Source of the DNA: an uncultured Eubacteriales bacterium
Lineage (GTDB): Bacteria; Bacillota; Clostridia; Christensenellales; Borkfalkiaceae
DNA length: 64,000 bases
Assembly (NCBI GenBank): GCA_900540805.1
Contig: UQHL01000010.1
Coordinates: 1 to 64,000, forward strand
Direction of reading: 5' to 3'
Shown: positions 1-8,786 of the stretch, piece by piece
How positions within the stretch are numbered: position 1 is the first letter of the stretch
Layout of the letters: every line of letters begins with the position of its first letter
The notes under the pieces: model-generated
The model's input: the letters and a program-made list of their open reading frames with translations, nothing else
What the model was told of the DNA's origin: nothing
The model's database searches: none
Program-made: the position numbers and the translations under genes

Positions 1-7
1 GTATTAT

Positions 8-49
8 CCCCTTTTAGGGGTTATGCAAACCACCAGTTTACTGGTGGTT
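8..49. other. Two short hairpins at the window edge
   Basis: Two adjacent inverted repeats: CCCC/GGGG at 8-20, and a perfect 9-bp stem (AACCACCAG, loop TTTA, CTGGTGGTT) at 28-49. They could be the end of an upstream terminator or the subterminal hairpin of an IS200/IS605-like element lying outside the window. No transposase is visible here. Positions 50-181 hold no gene or motif I can support. Confidence 0.35.
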
Positions 50-181
50 ATGATTTTTCTTAGACGGTGTTCACAGGGGTATCCGCTTTTTTCAGGCCGT
101 GAGACTTATTTAAGCTGAACGGAGGGGAAAAGCGTCAATGAAGACCGGAGAACGAAGCGGAATGAAAAATTTTTCAGACAG

Positions 182-210
182 TTGCTTTTAGACGGATTTG
201 GTGGTATAAT
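182..210 (+). promoter_or_regulatory. Sigma-A promoter for the epimerase gene
   Basis: TTGCTT at 182-187, 17-bp spacer, TATAAT at 205-210. It leaves a leader of about 165 bases before the ATG at 383. The leader contains a weak stem near 265-345 but no riboswitch I recognise. Confidence 0.6.
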
Positions 211-382
211 ATTCCTGAAAAGATAGGAAGACAGAACGGCGCTTGACCTTTCGAATGGGGGTATGGCGATATATCGGAAATAAAGAAGAAAACATATAAC
301 TTTTCCGATGCGTAGTATTCATATATCGGGAGAAAATAGAAAATGCAAGGCGATTGAGGAGATTTGCCGACAGGAGGAATAT

Positions 383-1399
383 ATGAAAATTTTTATGATC
401 GGGGGGACGGGGCTTTTAGGAAGCCAAGCCGCGGAGGAGCTTATCGGTCGGGGACATGAGGTGACGAGCATCGCCTTGCCGCCTCTGCCGTCAGGCGCGG
501 TTCTGCCGCCGGAAATGAAAATAGAATTCGGTAATTATCTCGAAATGACAGACGAAGAGCTCCGTCTCCGCTTGGAAGGTTGCGAGTGCTTTATTTTTGC
601 TGCGGGCATAGATGAGCGCGTTGAGGGGCCTGCGCCCATTTACGAATTGTATAAGAAATATAATATCGATCCAATCAGGCGGCTGTTGAAACTTGCCAAG
701 GAAAGCGGGGTAAAACATGCTGTAGTCTGCGGTTCGTACTTTTCCTATTTTGCAAAAGAGTGGAAAGAATTGGGGCTGAAGGAGGATCATCCCTATATTC
801 GAAGCCGTATCGACCAGGAAGAAGCCGCTTTGAGCTTTGCCGACGGGGAGTTCGACGTGGCAGTGCTGGAACTTCCCTATATTTTCGGTACGCAGGCGGG
901 GCGCAAACCCGTATGGGTATTTCTCGTTGAGAGTATCAGAAAAATGAAGCCTGCGACGATGTGGCCGCGCGGCGGCACCGCCATGGTCACGGTAAAACAG
1001 GTCGGTCAGGCGATCGCCGGCGCCGTTGAACGGAACAAAGGCGGAAAGTGTTATCCCATAGGATATTACAATTTGACGTGGAAAGAACTGCTTTCCACTT
1101 TTCATAAGTATATGGGCTGTCCCGATAAAAAGATATGGACGATTCCGGATCGGCTGTTTGCGTTTGTGGGGGGCTGGTTAAAGAAGAAACAGAAAAAGAA
1201 GGGAATCGAAGGCGGGCTCGATCTGAAAAAATTATGGAAGATACAGTGTGCCGAAGCCTTTATCGATAAGTCGCTGGGGTGCGAGCTGCTCGGCGTCGAA
1301 CCCGACGATATTTTTGCCGCGATCGGCGAATCGGTAAAACTATGTATGGATATCCTGGAAAATAAGACCGCAGAAGTAGTTGAAATGAAAGGTGAATAG
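383..1399 (+). CDS. NAD-dependent epimerase/dehydratase family protein (extended SDR)
   Basis: A 338-residue Rossmann-fold oxidoreductase of the extended SDR type, probably acting on a nucleotide sugar or similar substrate. The dinucleotide-binding motif GGTGLLG lies at residues 7-13. The usual catalytic Tyr-x3-Lys appears as Tyr138-x3-Arg142 (YIRSR), so activity may be altered. The C-terminal third is lysine-rich. I chose the ATG at 383 because AGGAGGAAT sits directly upstream and the motif then lies at the normal distance from the N-terminus; the frame stays open back to 308. It has its own promoter and is followed by a terminator, so it looks monocistronic. The substrate cannot be told from sequence. 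Confidence 0.8.
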   Translation: MKIFMIGGTGLLGSQAAEELIGRGHEVTSIALPPLPSGAVLPPEMKIEFGNYLEMTDEELRLRLEGCECFIFAAGIDERVEGPAPIYELYKKYNIDPIRRLLKLAKESGVKHAVVCGSYFSYFAKEWKELGLKEDHPYIRSRIDQEEAALSFADGEFDVAVLELPYIFGTQAGRKPVWVFLVESIRKMKPATMWPRGGTAMVTVKQVGQAIAGAVERNKGGKCYPIGYYNLTWKELLSTFHKYMGCPDKKIWTIPDRLFAFVGGWLKKKQKKKGIEGGLDLKKLWKIQCAEAFIDKSLGCELLGVEPDDIFAAIGESVKLCMDILENKTAEVVEMKGE

Positions 1400-1405
1400 C
1401 GAATG

Positions 1406-1440
1406 AAAAAACGGCGTTGTAGAAAAAAACGTCGTTTTTT
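1406..1440 (+). terminator. Intrinsic terminator after the epimerase gene
   Basis: An 11-bp stem (AAAAAACGGCG with CGTCGTTTTTT, one G-T wobble), with the 3' arm ending in the T run. Confidence 0.75.
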
Positions 1441-1460
1441 TCTACTTCCGTAAATCCTGT

Positions 1461-1489
1461 TTGACTTTTTGGAAAAAATAAGTTAAAAT
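1461..1489 (+). promoter_or_regulatory. Sigma-A promoter for citrate synthase
   Basis: TTGACT at 1461-1466, 17-bp spacer, TAAAAT at 1484-1489. The ATG at 1543 follows after about 50 bases. Confidence 0.7.
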
Positions 1490-1542
1490 AAATAGGGATA
1501 TTTTCATAGTAAAAAAGACGGAACAAAAAAGGAGATTGAAAC

Positions 1543-2907
1543 ATGAAAAACGAATATTCGGAAATCACCCCCTACATTCGGAAATTGGCGGAGCTGTCTA
1601 GCCGAAGTAACGGGATTCTCCCCGAAATGTATGCGCAACACAAAGTAAACAGAGGCCTGCGCGATCTCAACGGCAACGGCGTAGTGACGGGCCTTACCGA
1701 AATTTCCAATATCAAGGCCAAGGAAAAAGCGCCCGACGGGACGGACATTCCCTGCAAGGGCGAATTGTTTTACCGTGGGATCAACGTCGGAGACCTGGTG
1801 CAAGGTTTTTTGAAAGACCGCAGATTGGGGTTCGAGGAGGCGGTGTATCTCCTGCTCTTTTCCGAGCTCCCCGATACGGAGCAATTGGCGCGGTTTCGCG
1901 AGACGCTTTCCGATTACCGCAGCTTGCCCACTTCTTTCGTACGGGATATGATTCTCAAGGCTCCGGGAAAAGACATGATGAACATTCTCTCGCGCAGCGT
2001 TTTGGCGCTCTATGCCTACGACGAAAATCCCGATGATATTTCTGTTCCCAACGTTCTGCGTCAATGCCTTCAGCTGATTGCCATATTTCCTTTGCTGGCC
2101 GTTTATGGATATCAGTCGTATCAGCATTACCATCTGGGAAAGAGCCTGTTTATCCATTTGCCGAAGGCGGGCGTTTCTACGGCGGAATGCCTTTTGCAGA
2201 TTTTGAGGGAAAACGGACAATATTCTCCTCTTGAGGCAAAAATTCTCGATTTGGCCATGGTGCTTCACGCCGAACACGGCGGCGGAAACAATTCCACCTT
2301 TACCGTTCACGTAGTTACCTCGTCGGGAACGGATACCTATTCCGCTGTCGCGGCGGCGCTCGGCTCGCTGAAAGGCCCTCGCCACGGCGGCGCAAACGTG
2401 AAAGTCGTGCAGATGTTCGACGACATGATGAAGAGTATCGACATAGAAAACGAAAGGGAGATAGAGGAGTATCTCGTAAAACTGCTCGACGGGGAGGCGT
2501 TCGACCGTTCGGGCTTGATCTACGGCATGGGGCACGCCGTCTATTCCCTTTCCGATCCGCGCGCGGATATCCTGATGAAATGCGCGAAAGATCTTTCTGT
2601 GGAAAAAGGGTTCGAGCGGGAATACGCCCTCTATGAAAACGTCGCGCGTCTGGCGCCGCAGATTATTTCGGAAAAAAGAAAGATTTATAAGGGCGTCAGC
2701 GCCAATGTCGATTTTTATTCGGGCCTCGTCTATCGGATGCTGGAGCTGCCTTACGAATTGTTCACGCCCATCTTTGCCGTGTCGAGGATTGCAGGCTGGA
2801 GCGCACACCGCATAGAGGAGATACAGAACGCGGGAAAAATTATCCGTCCCGCCTATATCAACGTAAAGCCCAAGAGACAGTATATCGAACTCGACAAAAG
2901 GAAGTGA
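1543..2907 (+). CDS. gltA: Citrate synthase
   Basis: Condenses oxaloacetate and acetyl-CoA to citrate, the entry into the oxidative or glutamate-forming arm of the TCA cycle. The 454-residue protein has the family's active-site blocks: HAEHGGG at 242-248, GPRHGGAN at 278-285, GMGHAVY at 328-334, and the catalytic Asp at about 390 (NVDFYSG). It is longer than the roughly 370-430 residues of many bacterial enzymes, with an N-terminal extension before the small beta-rich segment. AGGAG precedes the ATG. It is monocistronic, with its own promoter. No aconitase or isocitrate dehydrogenase gene lies nearby, so the pathway context is not visible here. A 2-methylcitrate synthase is less likely because prp genes are absent. 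Confidence 0.9.
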   Translation: MKNEYSEITPYIRKLAELSSRSNGILPEMYAQHKVNRGLRDLNGNGVVTGLTEISNIKAKEKAPDGTDIPCKGELFYRGINVGDLVQGFLKDRRLGFEEAVYLLLFSELPDTEQLARFRETLSDYRSLPTSFVRDMILKAPGKDMMNILSRSVLALYAYDENPDDISVPNVLRQCLQLIAIFPLLAVYGYQSYQHYHLGKSLFIHLPKAGVSTAECLLQILRENGQYSPLEAKILDLAMVLHAEHGGGNNSTFTVHVVTSSGTDTYSAVAAALGSLKGPRHGGANVKVVQMFDDMMKSIDIENEREIEEYLVKLLDGEAFDRSGLIYGMGHAVYSLSDPRADILMKCAKDLSVEKGFEREYALYENVARLAPQIISEKRKIYKGVSANVDFYSGLVYRMLELPYELFTPIFAVSRIAGWSAHRIEEIQNAGKIIRPAYINVKPKRQYIELDKRK

Positions 2908-3019
2908 CGCGCAGGCCGCTTAAACCGATTTGCGCCGTATAAAACAAGAAAACGATAGGGAACAGCGGACGGATTTTTGATTTTTCGTTCGCTATTCTTT
3001 TTGAAAATGGCGAAAATGC

Positions 3020-3048
3020 TTGAAAAATACCATATATAGTGGTATAAT
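3020..3048 (+). promoter_or_regulatory. Sigma-A promoter for the M42-aroK-panE operon
   Basis: TTGAAA at 3020-3025, 17-bp spacer, TATAAT at 3043-3048. The next five plus-strand genes are closely spaced or overlapping and probably share this start. Confidence 0.7.
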
Positions 3049-3104
3049 ACATAAGCAAAACTCAATATCATACGGCGGCGCAGGGAGATTGCAAAGGAGT
3101 TTTT

Positions 3105-4145
3105 ATGGCAAAAGCGGAAGGATATAAAAAATTTATCGTCGAGGCTCTGAAATCGATTATGGCGGTGGACAGTCCCACGGGGTTTTCCAAAGAAATTAAC
3201 CGTAAGCTGGCAGAGCTGCTCGCAGAGGCGGGGTATGCGGCGGAAACGACCAACAAACGGCTGGTAAAAGTGTCCGTCAAGGGCGAAAAGCACGATAAAA
3301 AGATAGCCGTTTCGGCGCACGTCGATACGCTCGGCGCGATGGTAAGAAGCATTTCCGCCGACGGAAAGATACGCTTTACCCGGCTCGGGGGGCCTATCCT
3401 GCCCACGTTTGACGGAGAATACTGCCGCGTATATGCCGACGGCGGAAAAATTTATACGGGCACCTTTCTTTCCGATTCCTGTTCCTGCCACGTCTATAAG
3501 GACGCGGGCTCGCTCGAACGTACCGAAGCGACCATGTACGTGCGCCTGGACGAAGAAGTGGCGTCTGCGGCGGAAGTGGCCGCGCTGGGGATACGCACGG
3601 GCAGCGTGATCGCCCTCGATCCCAAGACGACGGTGACGGAAAGCGGCTTCGTGAAGTCGAGATTTCTCGACGACAAAGCGGGGAGCATCTGCCTTTTGAC
3701 GGTGTTGCAGGCAATGAAAAAGGAAAATAAGAAGCCCGAGTATGACACCGATTTTTATTTTACCAATTATGAGGAAGTAGGACACGGCGCGGCGACGGTC
3801 GGAAAAGACGCCGACGAGCTTCTCGCCGTAGATATGGGCTGTGTGGGGGCCGATCTCGCCTGTAAAGAAACGCAGGTCTCTATCTGTGTCAAAGACGGTC
3901 ACGGCCCTTACGATTACGAAATGGTGGAAAGGCTGATCGCCCTTGCAAAAGCGGCGAAAATCGACTACGCCGCCGACGTGTATCCCTATTACGGCTCCGA
4001 CGTGGGGGCGGCCTGGGACGCGGGCGCGGATCTCAAAGGGGGCTTGATCGGGCCGGGGGTACACGCTTCGCACGGCATGGAACGCACTCATCTGAAAGGG
4101 ATTTGCGCGACAATCGACCTGCTTTGCGCCTATCTCGGTTTATGA
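3105..4145 (+). CDS. M42 family metallopeptidase (glutamyl/deblocking aminopeptidase)
   Basis: A cytosolic dinuclear-metal aminopeptidase of the FrvX/PepA-like M42 family, which forms tetrahedral complexes that trim peptides. The 346-residue protein shows the expected metal ligands and catalytic residues: AHVD with His72 and Asp74, FLDDKAG with Asp189/Asp190, the Glu pair YEEVGHG at 222-228, AVDMG with Asp243, and a C-terminal His in the GVHASHGMERTH block. AAGGAG lies just upstream of the ATG. It is the first gene of an operon; the Nudix gene starts 9 bases after its stop. Substrate preference is not readable, and annotated M42 proteins are sometimes labelled endoglucanase by mistake. Confidence 0.88.
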   Translation: MAKAEGYKKFIVEALKSIMAVDSPTGFSKEINRKLAELLAEAGYAAETTNKRLVKVSVKGEKHDKKIAVSAHVDTLGAMVRSISADGKIRFTRLGGPILPTFDGEYCRVYADGGKIYTGTFLSDSCSCHVYKDAGSLERTEATMYVRLDEEVASAAEVAALGIRTGSVIALDPKTTVTESGFVKSRFLDDKAGSICLLTVLQAMKKENKKPEYDTDFYFTNYEEVGHGAATVGKDADELLAVDMGCVGADLACKETQVSICVKDGHGPYDYEMVERLIALAKAAKIDYAADVYPYYGSDVGAAWDAGADLKGGLIGPGVHASHGMERTHLKGICATIDLLCAYLGL

Positions 4146-4154
4146 GGAAAACTT

Positions 4155-4556
4155 ATGAAAAAACATTTGTACGTAGCGGCGGGGTTGATCTTTCACGACG
4201 GAAAAATCTTTGCGGCAAAACGCGGCGCAAGTCCCTATCCTTACCTCGCGCATAAATACGAATTTCCGGGCGGCAAGATCGAGACGGGCGAAAGCGGCGA
4301 GGAGGCCGTAAAGCGCGAGCTGTATGAGGAGCTTGCCCTCTGCGTAAACGTGGGCGGCCTGTTTGCGGCGACGACGTTCGAGTATCCCGATTTTATCGTC
4401 ACGCTTTCCGTCTATGAATGCGAGATGCTCTCCGAATTTGTTTTGAAAGAGCACGAAAGCTTTGCCTGGCTTTCACCGAAAGACCTTTGCGCCGAAGAGT
4501 GGGCGCCCGCCGACGCGGATATGATCGAAACGCTCAAACGGGTATTCGGGGAATAA
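4155..4556 (+). CDS. Nudix hydrolase, MutT-like
   Basis: A 133-residue pyrophosphohydrolase, probably cleaning oxidised or non-canonical nucleoside triphosphates (8-oxo-dGTP type). The Nudix box spans residues 40-62 (G40, E46, R54-E55, E58-E59); the penultimate Gly of the consensus is Ala61. This length matches MutT/YpaA-type enzymes and the C-terminal part keeps the aromatic W near residue 98. It lies between the M42 peptidase and shikimate kinase, with 3 bases to the latter, so it is translated from the same transcript. Substrate cannot be fixed from sequence; isopentenyl-diphosphate isomerase and ADP-ribose pyrophosphatase are less likely on length. Confidence 0.87.
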   Translation: MKKHLYVAAGLIFHDGKIFAAKRGASPYPYLAHKYEFPGGKIETGESGEEAVKRELYEELALCVNVGGLFAATTFEYPDFIVTLSVYECEMLSEFVLKEHESFAWLSPKDLCAEEWAPADADMIETLKRVFGE

Positions 4557-4559
4557 AAA

Positions 4560-5057
4560 ATGGATAATATTATTTTGATCGGTATGCCCGGGTCGGGCAA
4601 AAGCACCGTAGGCGTTTTGTTGGCCAAAGCGGTCGGATACGGATTTGTTGACAGCGACCTTGTGGTTCAGGCCCGCGAGGGCAGGCTTTTGAGCCGCATT
4701 ATCGCGGAAGAGGGCGTGGAAAACTTTCTTCGCATAGAAGAAAAAATCAATTCGGAGCTTTGTACGGACAGATGCGTTATCGCTACGGGCGGCAGTGTGA
4801 TTTACGGCCCGAAGGCCATGGCGCACCTCAAGGCGATCGGGCGGATCGTCTATCTCAAGCTTTCCTATCCCGAACTCGAAAGCAGGCTTTCCGACCTCGA
4901 GGGACGGGGCGTGGCCATCAAAGAGGGCTATACCTTGAAAGATCTTTACGACGAGCGCGTTCCCCTTTACGAAAAATATGCCGACGTCGTGGCGGAATTG
5001 GACGGAAAGGATATCACGGGCGCGCTGAAAACTGTTTTGGAGGCGCTCGTTTCATGA
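4560..5057 (+). CDS. aroK: Shikimate kinase
   Basis: Phosphorylates shikimate at O-3 with ATP, in the chorismate pathway to aromatic amino acids. The 165 residues are normal length. Walker A is GMPGSGKST at 8-16; the substrate Asp pair is D31/D33, the shikimate-binding Arg is R58, and ATGGSV near 75-80 stands where most enzymes have TGGG. The lid/Arg motif DERVPLY is near the C-terminus. The ATG starts 3 bases after the Nudix stop, and the stop overlaps the next start (ATGA at 5054-5057), so translation is coupled. The other aro genes are not in this window. Confidence 0.9.
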   Translation: MDNIILIGMPGSGKSTVGVLLAKAVGYGFVDSDLVVQAREGRLLSRIIAEEGVENFLRIEEKINSELCTDRCVIATGGSVIYGPKAMAHLKAIGRIVYLKLSYPELESRLSDLEGRGVAIKEGYTLKDLYDERVPLYEKYADVVAELDGKDITGALKTVLEALVS

Positions 5058-6103
5058 GCGCGGAAAAGCTCAAGATTGCGATTTACGGCGCGGGGGCCAT
5101 GGGTACGGTGCTCGGCGCCTTGCTTTCCGACTGCGCCTTAGAGGCAAAGGTCGATTTGATCAGCCGCAACAGAGCGCATGTCGAAGGCCTGAAAAAAAGC
5201 GGCGCGCACGTCGTATGCACGGCCTCGGGCAGTGAATTTACCGTAACGGTAAACGCGCTGTTGCCCGAGGAAATGCAGAAAAAATACGACGTCGTATTTT
5301 TGATGACCAAGCAGAAAAGCAATGCCGAGACAGTGAAATATCTTTCAAAGTATCTTTCGGAGGACGGCATTGTCTGTACGACGCAGAACGGGCTGCCCGA
5401 GGCTTCCGTTGCGGCTGTGATCGGGGCGGACAGGACGTACGGCGCCGCGGTGGCTTGGGGCGCCACCTTTGTAGGAGCGGGTACGGTGGAACTCACATCC
5501 TCGCCCGAAGCGATGACGATGGAGATCGGCAGTTATTCGGGGCGCGGGGACAAGCTCCGCCTTTTGAAAGAACTGCTCGAAAGCGTCGGGACAAAAACGG
5601 GAAACAAAAACTTTGTCAAAGTCACCGACAATCTTATGGGCGGAAGGTGGAGCAAGCTTGCGATAAACGCGGCTTTTTCGGGGCTGTCCGTCGTGACGGG
5701 GCTTACGTTCGGGGAGATTGCCGAAAAGCGAAAGACCCGCAAGCTCGCGCTGGGAATTTTGCGGGAATGTTTTGCCGTCGCCCGGGCGGCGGGAATAAAG
5801 CTCGAAAGCATGCAGGGGCACGATATGGAAAAGCTTCTCGGGAAAAAAGGATTTTTCGGCACGCAGGCCGCGCTGTTTATCCTTCCGATTGCCATGAAAA
5901 AACATAAAGGATTGGTTTCGGGCATGCTGAAAGACGTTCAGAAGGGCAAAAAGTGCGAGATCGACTATATCGACGGCGCGGTGTGCCGCGAAGGTGAAAG
6001 GTACGGCGTCGATACCCCGCTTTGCGGCCGCGTTGTCGAACTCGTGCACGGGATAGAAAACGGACTCTACGAAATCTCTTTCCGCAACGTCGATTTTTTT
6101 TAA
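5054..6103 (+). CDS. panE: 2-dehydropantoate 2-reductase (ketopantoate reductase)
   Basis: NADPH-dependent reduction of ketopantoate to pantoate for coenzyme A synthesis. The N-terminal nucleotide motif GAGAMG is at residues 12-17 of the 349-residue product, and the catalytic-Lys helix appears as WSKLAINAAFSG. C-terminal segment EIDYIDGAV matches the conserved E-x-D-x-x-x-G stretch of ApbA/PanE proteins. I take the ATG at 5054, which overlaps the shikimate kinase stop in an ATGA arrangement; the frame is open upstream but that part only repeats aroK in another frame. It is longer than the E. coli enzyme (303 residues). ApbA/PanE paralogues with other 2-keto acid substrates are common in Clostridia, so the gene symbol is probable rather than certain. 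Confidence 0.8.
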   Translation: MSAEKLKIAIYGAGAMGTVLGALLSDCALEAKVDLISRNRAHVEGLKKSGAHVVCTASGSEFTVTVNALLPEEMQKKYDVVFLMTKQKSNAETVKYLSKYLSEDGIVCTTQNGLPEASVAAVIGADRTYGAAVAWGATFVGAGTVELTSSPEAMTMEIGSYSGRGDKLRLLKELLESVGTKTGNKNFVKVTDNLMGGRWSKLAINAAFSGLSVVTGLTFGEIAEKRKTRKLALGILRECFAVARAAGIKLESMQGHDMEKLLGKKGFFGTQAALFILPIAMKKHKGLVSGMLKDVQKGKKCEIDYIDGAVCREGERYGVDTPLCGRVVELVHGIENGLYEISFRNVDFF

Positions 6104-6121
6104 GAATATAGAGGAAACGTC

Positions 6122-7018
6122 ATGGATATTTTTCTGCATTATATTCTGCCGCCCCTGGTCGGTGCGGCCATCGGCTATATCACCAACTGGATAGCGGTGA
6201 AAATGCTCTTTCGTCCGCTATATCCCAAGTATATCGGCAAGTGGCGCCTGCCCTTTACCCCGGGGATTATTCCCCGCCGTAAAGACGCGCTCGCCAAGGC
6301 GATCGGCAGGGCGGTGGGCGAAGAGCTTTTGACCAAAGAGGATATACAAAAGGCTTTTTGCGGCGAGGAAAAACGTTCGGCTGTCGTGAGCGGGCTGACG
6401 GACGGCGTAATGAGCGCAGCGGAAAAGAATATGCGGACGTTGTCGGCGGACGTTATCGCTGCGGAAACGTTTGAGCAAAAGCGGGACGCTCTGGCGGAGA
6501 CGTTGACGGAAAGAGCCGTTCGGGCGCTTCCTCAGCTCCATGCGGGCGAAACGATCGCCGCGCTGGCGGGCGACGCGGTTTTGGAAAAGATAAAGGGCAC
6601 GCCGTTGGGAATGTTTGTCGGTGAAGGAACGGTGCGTTCCGTCATCGGCGGCATGGCCGAACGTATCGACGGCTATCTCGAAGAACACGGCAGGGAAAAG
6701 CTTCTGCCGCTTGTAAAGAAAGAGCTTTACGAGCTTTCGGAAACGCCGGCCGGGCAGCTTCTGGCGGGGATCGGTATTGACCGCGCCGCCGTGGAAACGA
6801 TTGTCGGGAATATATACGATAAGGCGCTTCTGCCCGCGGTCGGCGTTGCGGTCTCCTCCTTCGACATCTCCGCGGAGGTGGAAAAAAAGATCGGAGAAAT
6901 GGATGTAAAAGACGTGGAAAAGCTCTGTCTTTCCGTCATGAAGCGGGAACTCAACGCCATCACCTGGCTGGGCGGACTTATAGGCCTCCTGCTGGGGATC
7001 GTCAATATTTTTCTATAA
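6122..7018 (+). CDS. DUF445 family membrane protein (YheB-like)
   Basis: A 298-residue protein of the DUF445 family, function unknown. The hallmark GYITNWIAVKMLFRPLYP follows the first membrane helix (about 1-20), and a second hydrophobic helix (LGGLIGLLLGIVNIFL) forms the extreme C-terminus. The roughly 240 residues between them are charged and helical, suggesting a hairpin anchored at both ends with a soluble body. In Bacillus the related YheB and YtaF-type proteins have been linked to sporulation cells only loosely, so I assign no role. It follows panE by 18 bases and is the last gene of the operon; the next gene has its own promoter. Confidence 0.8.
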   Translation: MDIFLHYILPPLVGAAIGYITNWIAVKMLFRPLYPKYIGKWRLPFTPGIIPRRKDALAKAIGRAVGEELLTKEDIQKAFCGEEKRSAVVSGLTDGVMSAAEKNMRTLSADVIAAETFEQKRDALAETLTERAVRALPQLHAGETIAALAGDAVLEKIKGTPLGMFVGEGTVRSVIGGMAERIDGYLEEHGREKLLPLVKKELYELSETPAGQLLAGIGIDRAAVETIVGNIYDKALLPAVGVAVSSFDISAEVEKKIGEMDVKDVEKLCLSVMKRELNAITWLGGLIGLLLGIVNIFL

Positions 7019-7029
7019 AAAACAATCGG

Positions 7030-7058
7030 TTGACAACGCTTTGACGGCGTGTTAAAAT
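7030..7058 (+). promoter_or_regulatory. Sigma-A promoter for gltX
   Basis: TTGACA at 7030-7035, 17-bp spacer, TAAAAT at 7053-7058. The -10 box overlaps the upstream in-frame ATG at 7057, so that ATG cannot be within this transcript. This decides the gltX start at 7090. Confidence 0.75.
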
Positions 7059-7089
7059 GAAACGAAAGGAAAAAACGGAAGGTAAAATC

Positions 7090-8730
7090 ATGGATCTTAA
7101 CAAACTTGCGAATTTGCTTGTCCCCGACGAAAACGTCAGGCCGCTCGACTATTACGAAGAACTTTATCCCGAAAGAAATCTCCCCAAGGGAGCGGAAGTG
7201 ACGAGGCTGGCACCCAGCCCCACGGGCTTTATGCACCTTGGAAATTTATATGTGGCGATCGCCAACGAACGGATCGCGCATCAAAGCGGCGGCGTATTTT
7301 ATCTGCGCATAGAGGACACGGACGAAAAGCGTAAGGTGGAAGGCGCGGTGGAGGTGATTCATTCCTCCTTGAAATATTTCGGAATTACCTTTGACGAGGG
7401 CGCGGATCTGTCGGGCGGTTACGGTCCGTATTATCAGCGCCGCCGCGCGGAGATTTATCATGCTTATGCCAAGGAGCTGATCCGCCGCGGGCTTGCCTAT
7501 CCTTGCTTCTGCACGGAGGAGGAGCTTGAAAAAACGCGCGCTTATCAGACGGAAAACAAACTTCTTCCCGGGTATTACGGAGAATTTGCCTGCTGTCGCA
7601 GTCTCACGGAGGAGGAGATTTACGCCAACCTTGCTGCGGGGAAGCCTTATGTCATCCGTTTACGGTCGCAGGGGGACTCGGAAAAAAAATCCGTATTCCA
7701 CGATGCGGTAAAGGGCGATATCACCGTGACGGAAAACGATCAGGACGTCGTTATTCTCAAATCGGACGGCATTCCCACCTATCATTTCGCGCACGCGATA
7801 GACGATCATTTCATGCGCACTACTTTAGTGATCCGCGGCGAGGAATGGCTTTCCTCGCTTCCCATTCATATCGAGCTGTTTAAGGTTCTCGGCTTCCGTC
7901 TGCCGAAATACGGCCACAATTGTTCTATCCAGAAGCTGGACGGAGACACCAGGCGCAAGCTTTCCAAGCGCAAGGACCCCGAAGCGTCGCTCACGTTCTA
8001 TCGTGAACAGGGATATCACCCTTTGGCGGTCAAGACGTATATGATGACGCTGTTAAATTCCAACTTCGAAGAATGGATGCTGAAGTTTCCCGACAAGCCG
8101 TTGGACGAGTTTAAGTATTCGATCGGGAAAATGGGCAAAAGCGGCGCGCTGTTCGACATTGTCAAACTGAACGATATATCCAAAATGGTGCTTGCCAATC
8201 TTTCCGCGGAGGAAATGTACGGCTTTCTCAAGGAATGGGCGGACGCTTACGGCGCGGAAGAGCAGAAAGGTTATTTTTGCGATAAAGAATATATGCTGAA
8301 GGTGCTTTCGCTGTGCATGGGCGTCGGGGGTAAAAAGCGCCGCAAGGATTTTGTCTTTGCGAAGCAGGCGTGCGAAACGATTGCTTATTTCTTCGATTCT
8401 TCCTTCGCTCCCGAATTTTCTTATCGCTTCGAAGCAGAGGTCGTAAAGGCCGTATTGACAGACTTTAAGGAAATTTACAATCACTCCGACGACGCTTCCG
8501 TCTGGTTCGGCAAGGTAAAGGAGGTCGCCGCGCGCAACGGCTTTGCGGCGGATATGAAGGCGTACAAGGAAAATCCCGCGGCCTATCCCGGCAACGTATC
8601 CGACGTGGCGGAAATGCTCCGCGTCGCGGTTACGGGGCTTGCCAACACACCCGACCTGTGGACGATTATGCAGATTTTGGGCAGAGAAAGGACGCTGGCG
8701 CGTATTGATGGGGCGATTGCGGCTTTGTAA
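7090..8730 (+). CDS. gltX: Glutamate--tRNA ligase
   Basis: Class I aminoacyl-tRNA synthetase charging tRNA-Glu, and probably tRNA-Gln for later amidation as in most Firmicutes. The 546-residue product carries APSPTGFMHLGN near the N-terminus (the HIGH motif as HLGN) and KLSKRKDP (KMSKS equivalent). A C-terminal helical anticodon-binding domain follows. The ATG at 7090 is preceded by GGAAGG and lies about 25 bases inside the predicted transcript; an ATG at 7057 is inside the -10 box. It is longer than typical bacterial GluRS (about 480), with extra sequence between the catalytic and anticodon regions. Monocistronic, ending in a bidirectional terminator. Confidence 0.92.
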   Translation: MDLNKLANLLVPDENVRPLDYYEELYPERNLPKGAEVTRLAPSPTGFMHLGNLYVAIANERIAHQSGGVFYLRIEDTDEKRKVEGAVEVIHSSLKYFGITFDEGADLSGGYGPYYQRRRAEIYHAYAKELIRRGLAYPCFCTEEELEKTRAYQTENKLLPGYYGEFACCRSLTEEEIYANLAAGKPYVIRLRSQGDSEKKSVFHDAVKGDITVTENDQDVVILKSDGIPTYHFAHAIDDHFMRTTLVIRGEEWLSSLPIHIELFKVLGFRLPKYGHNCSIQKLDGDTRRKLSKRKDPEASLTFYREQGYHPLAVKTYMMTLLNSNFEEWMLKFPDKPLDEFKYSIGKMGKSGALFDIVKLNDISKMVLANLSAEEMYGFLKEWADAYGAEEQKGYFCDKEYMLKVLSLCMGVGGKKRRKDFVFAKQACETIAYFFDSSFAPEFSYRFEAEVVKAVLTDFKEIYNHSDDASVWFGKVKEVAARNGFAADMKAYKENPAAYPGNVSDVAEMLRVAVTGLANTPDLWTIMQILGRERTLARIDGAIAAL

Positions 8731-8743
8731 ATAAACAAGTAAT

Positions 8744-8786
8744 AAAAAGAGGGTCTCTTTCCGTAGGGGGAAGAGACCCTCTTTTT
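8744..8786. terminator. Perfect bidirectional terminator between gltX and dapB
   Basis: A perfect 16-bp stem (8744-8759 with 8771-8786) and 11-base loop. It has an A run on the left and a T run on the right, so it can serve both convergent genes. Its right end meets the dapB stop codon. Confidence 0.9.
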
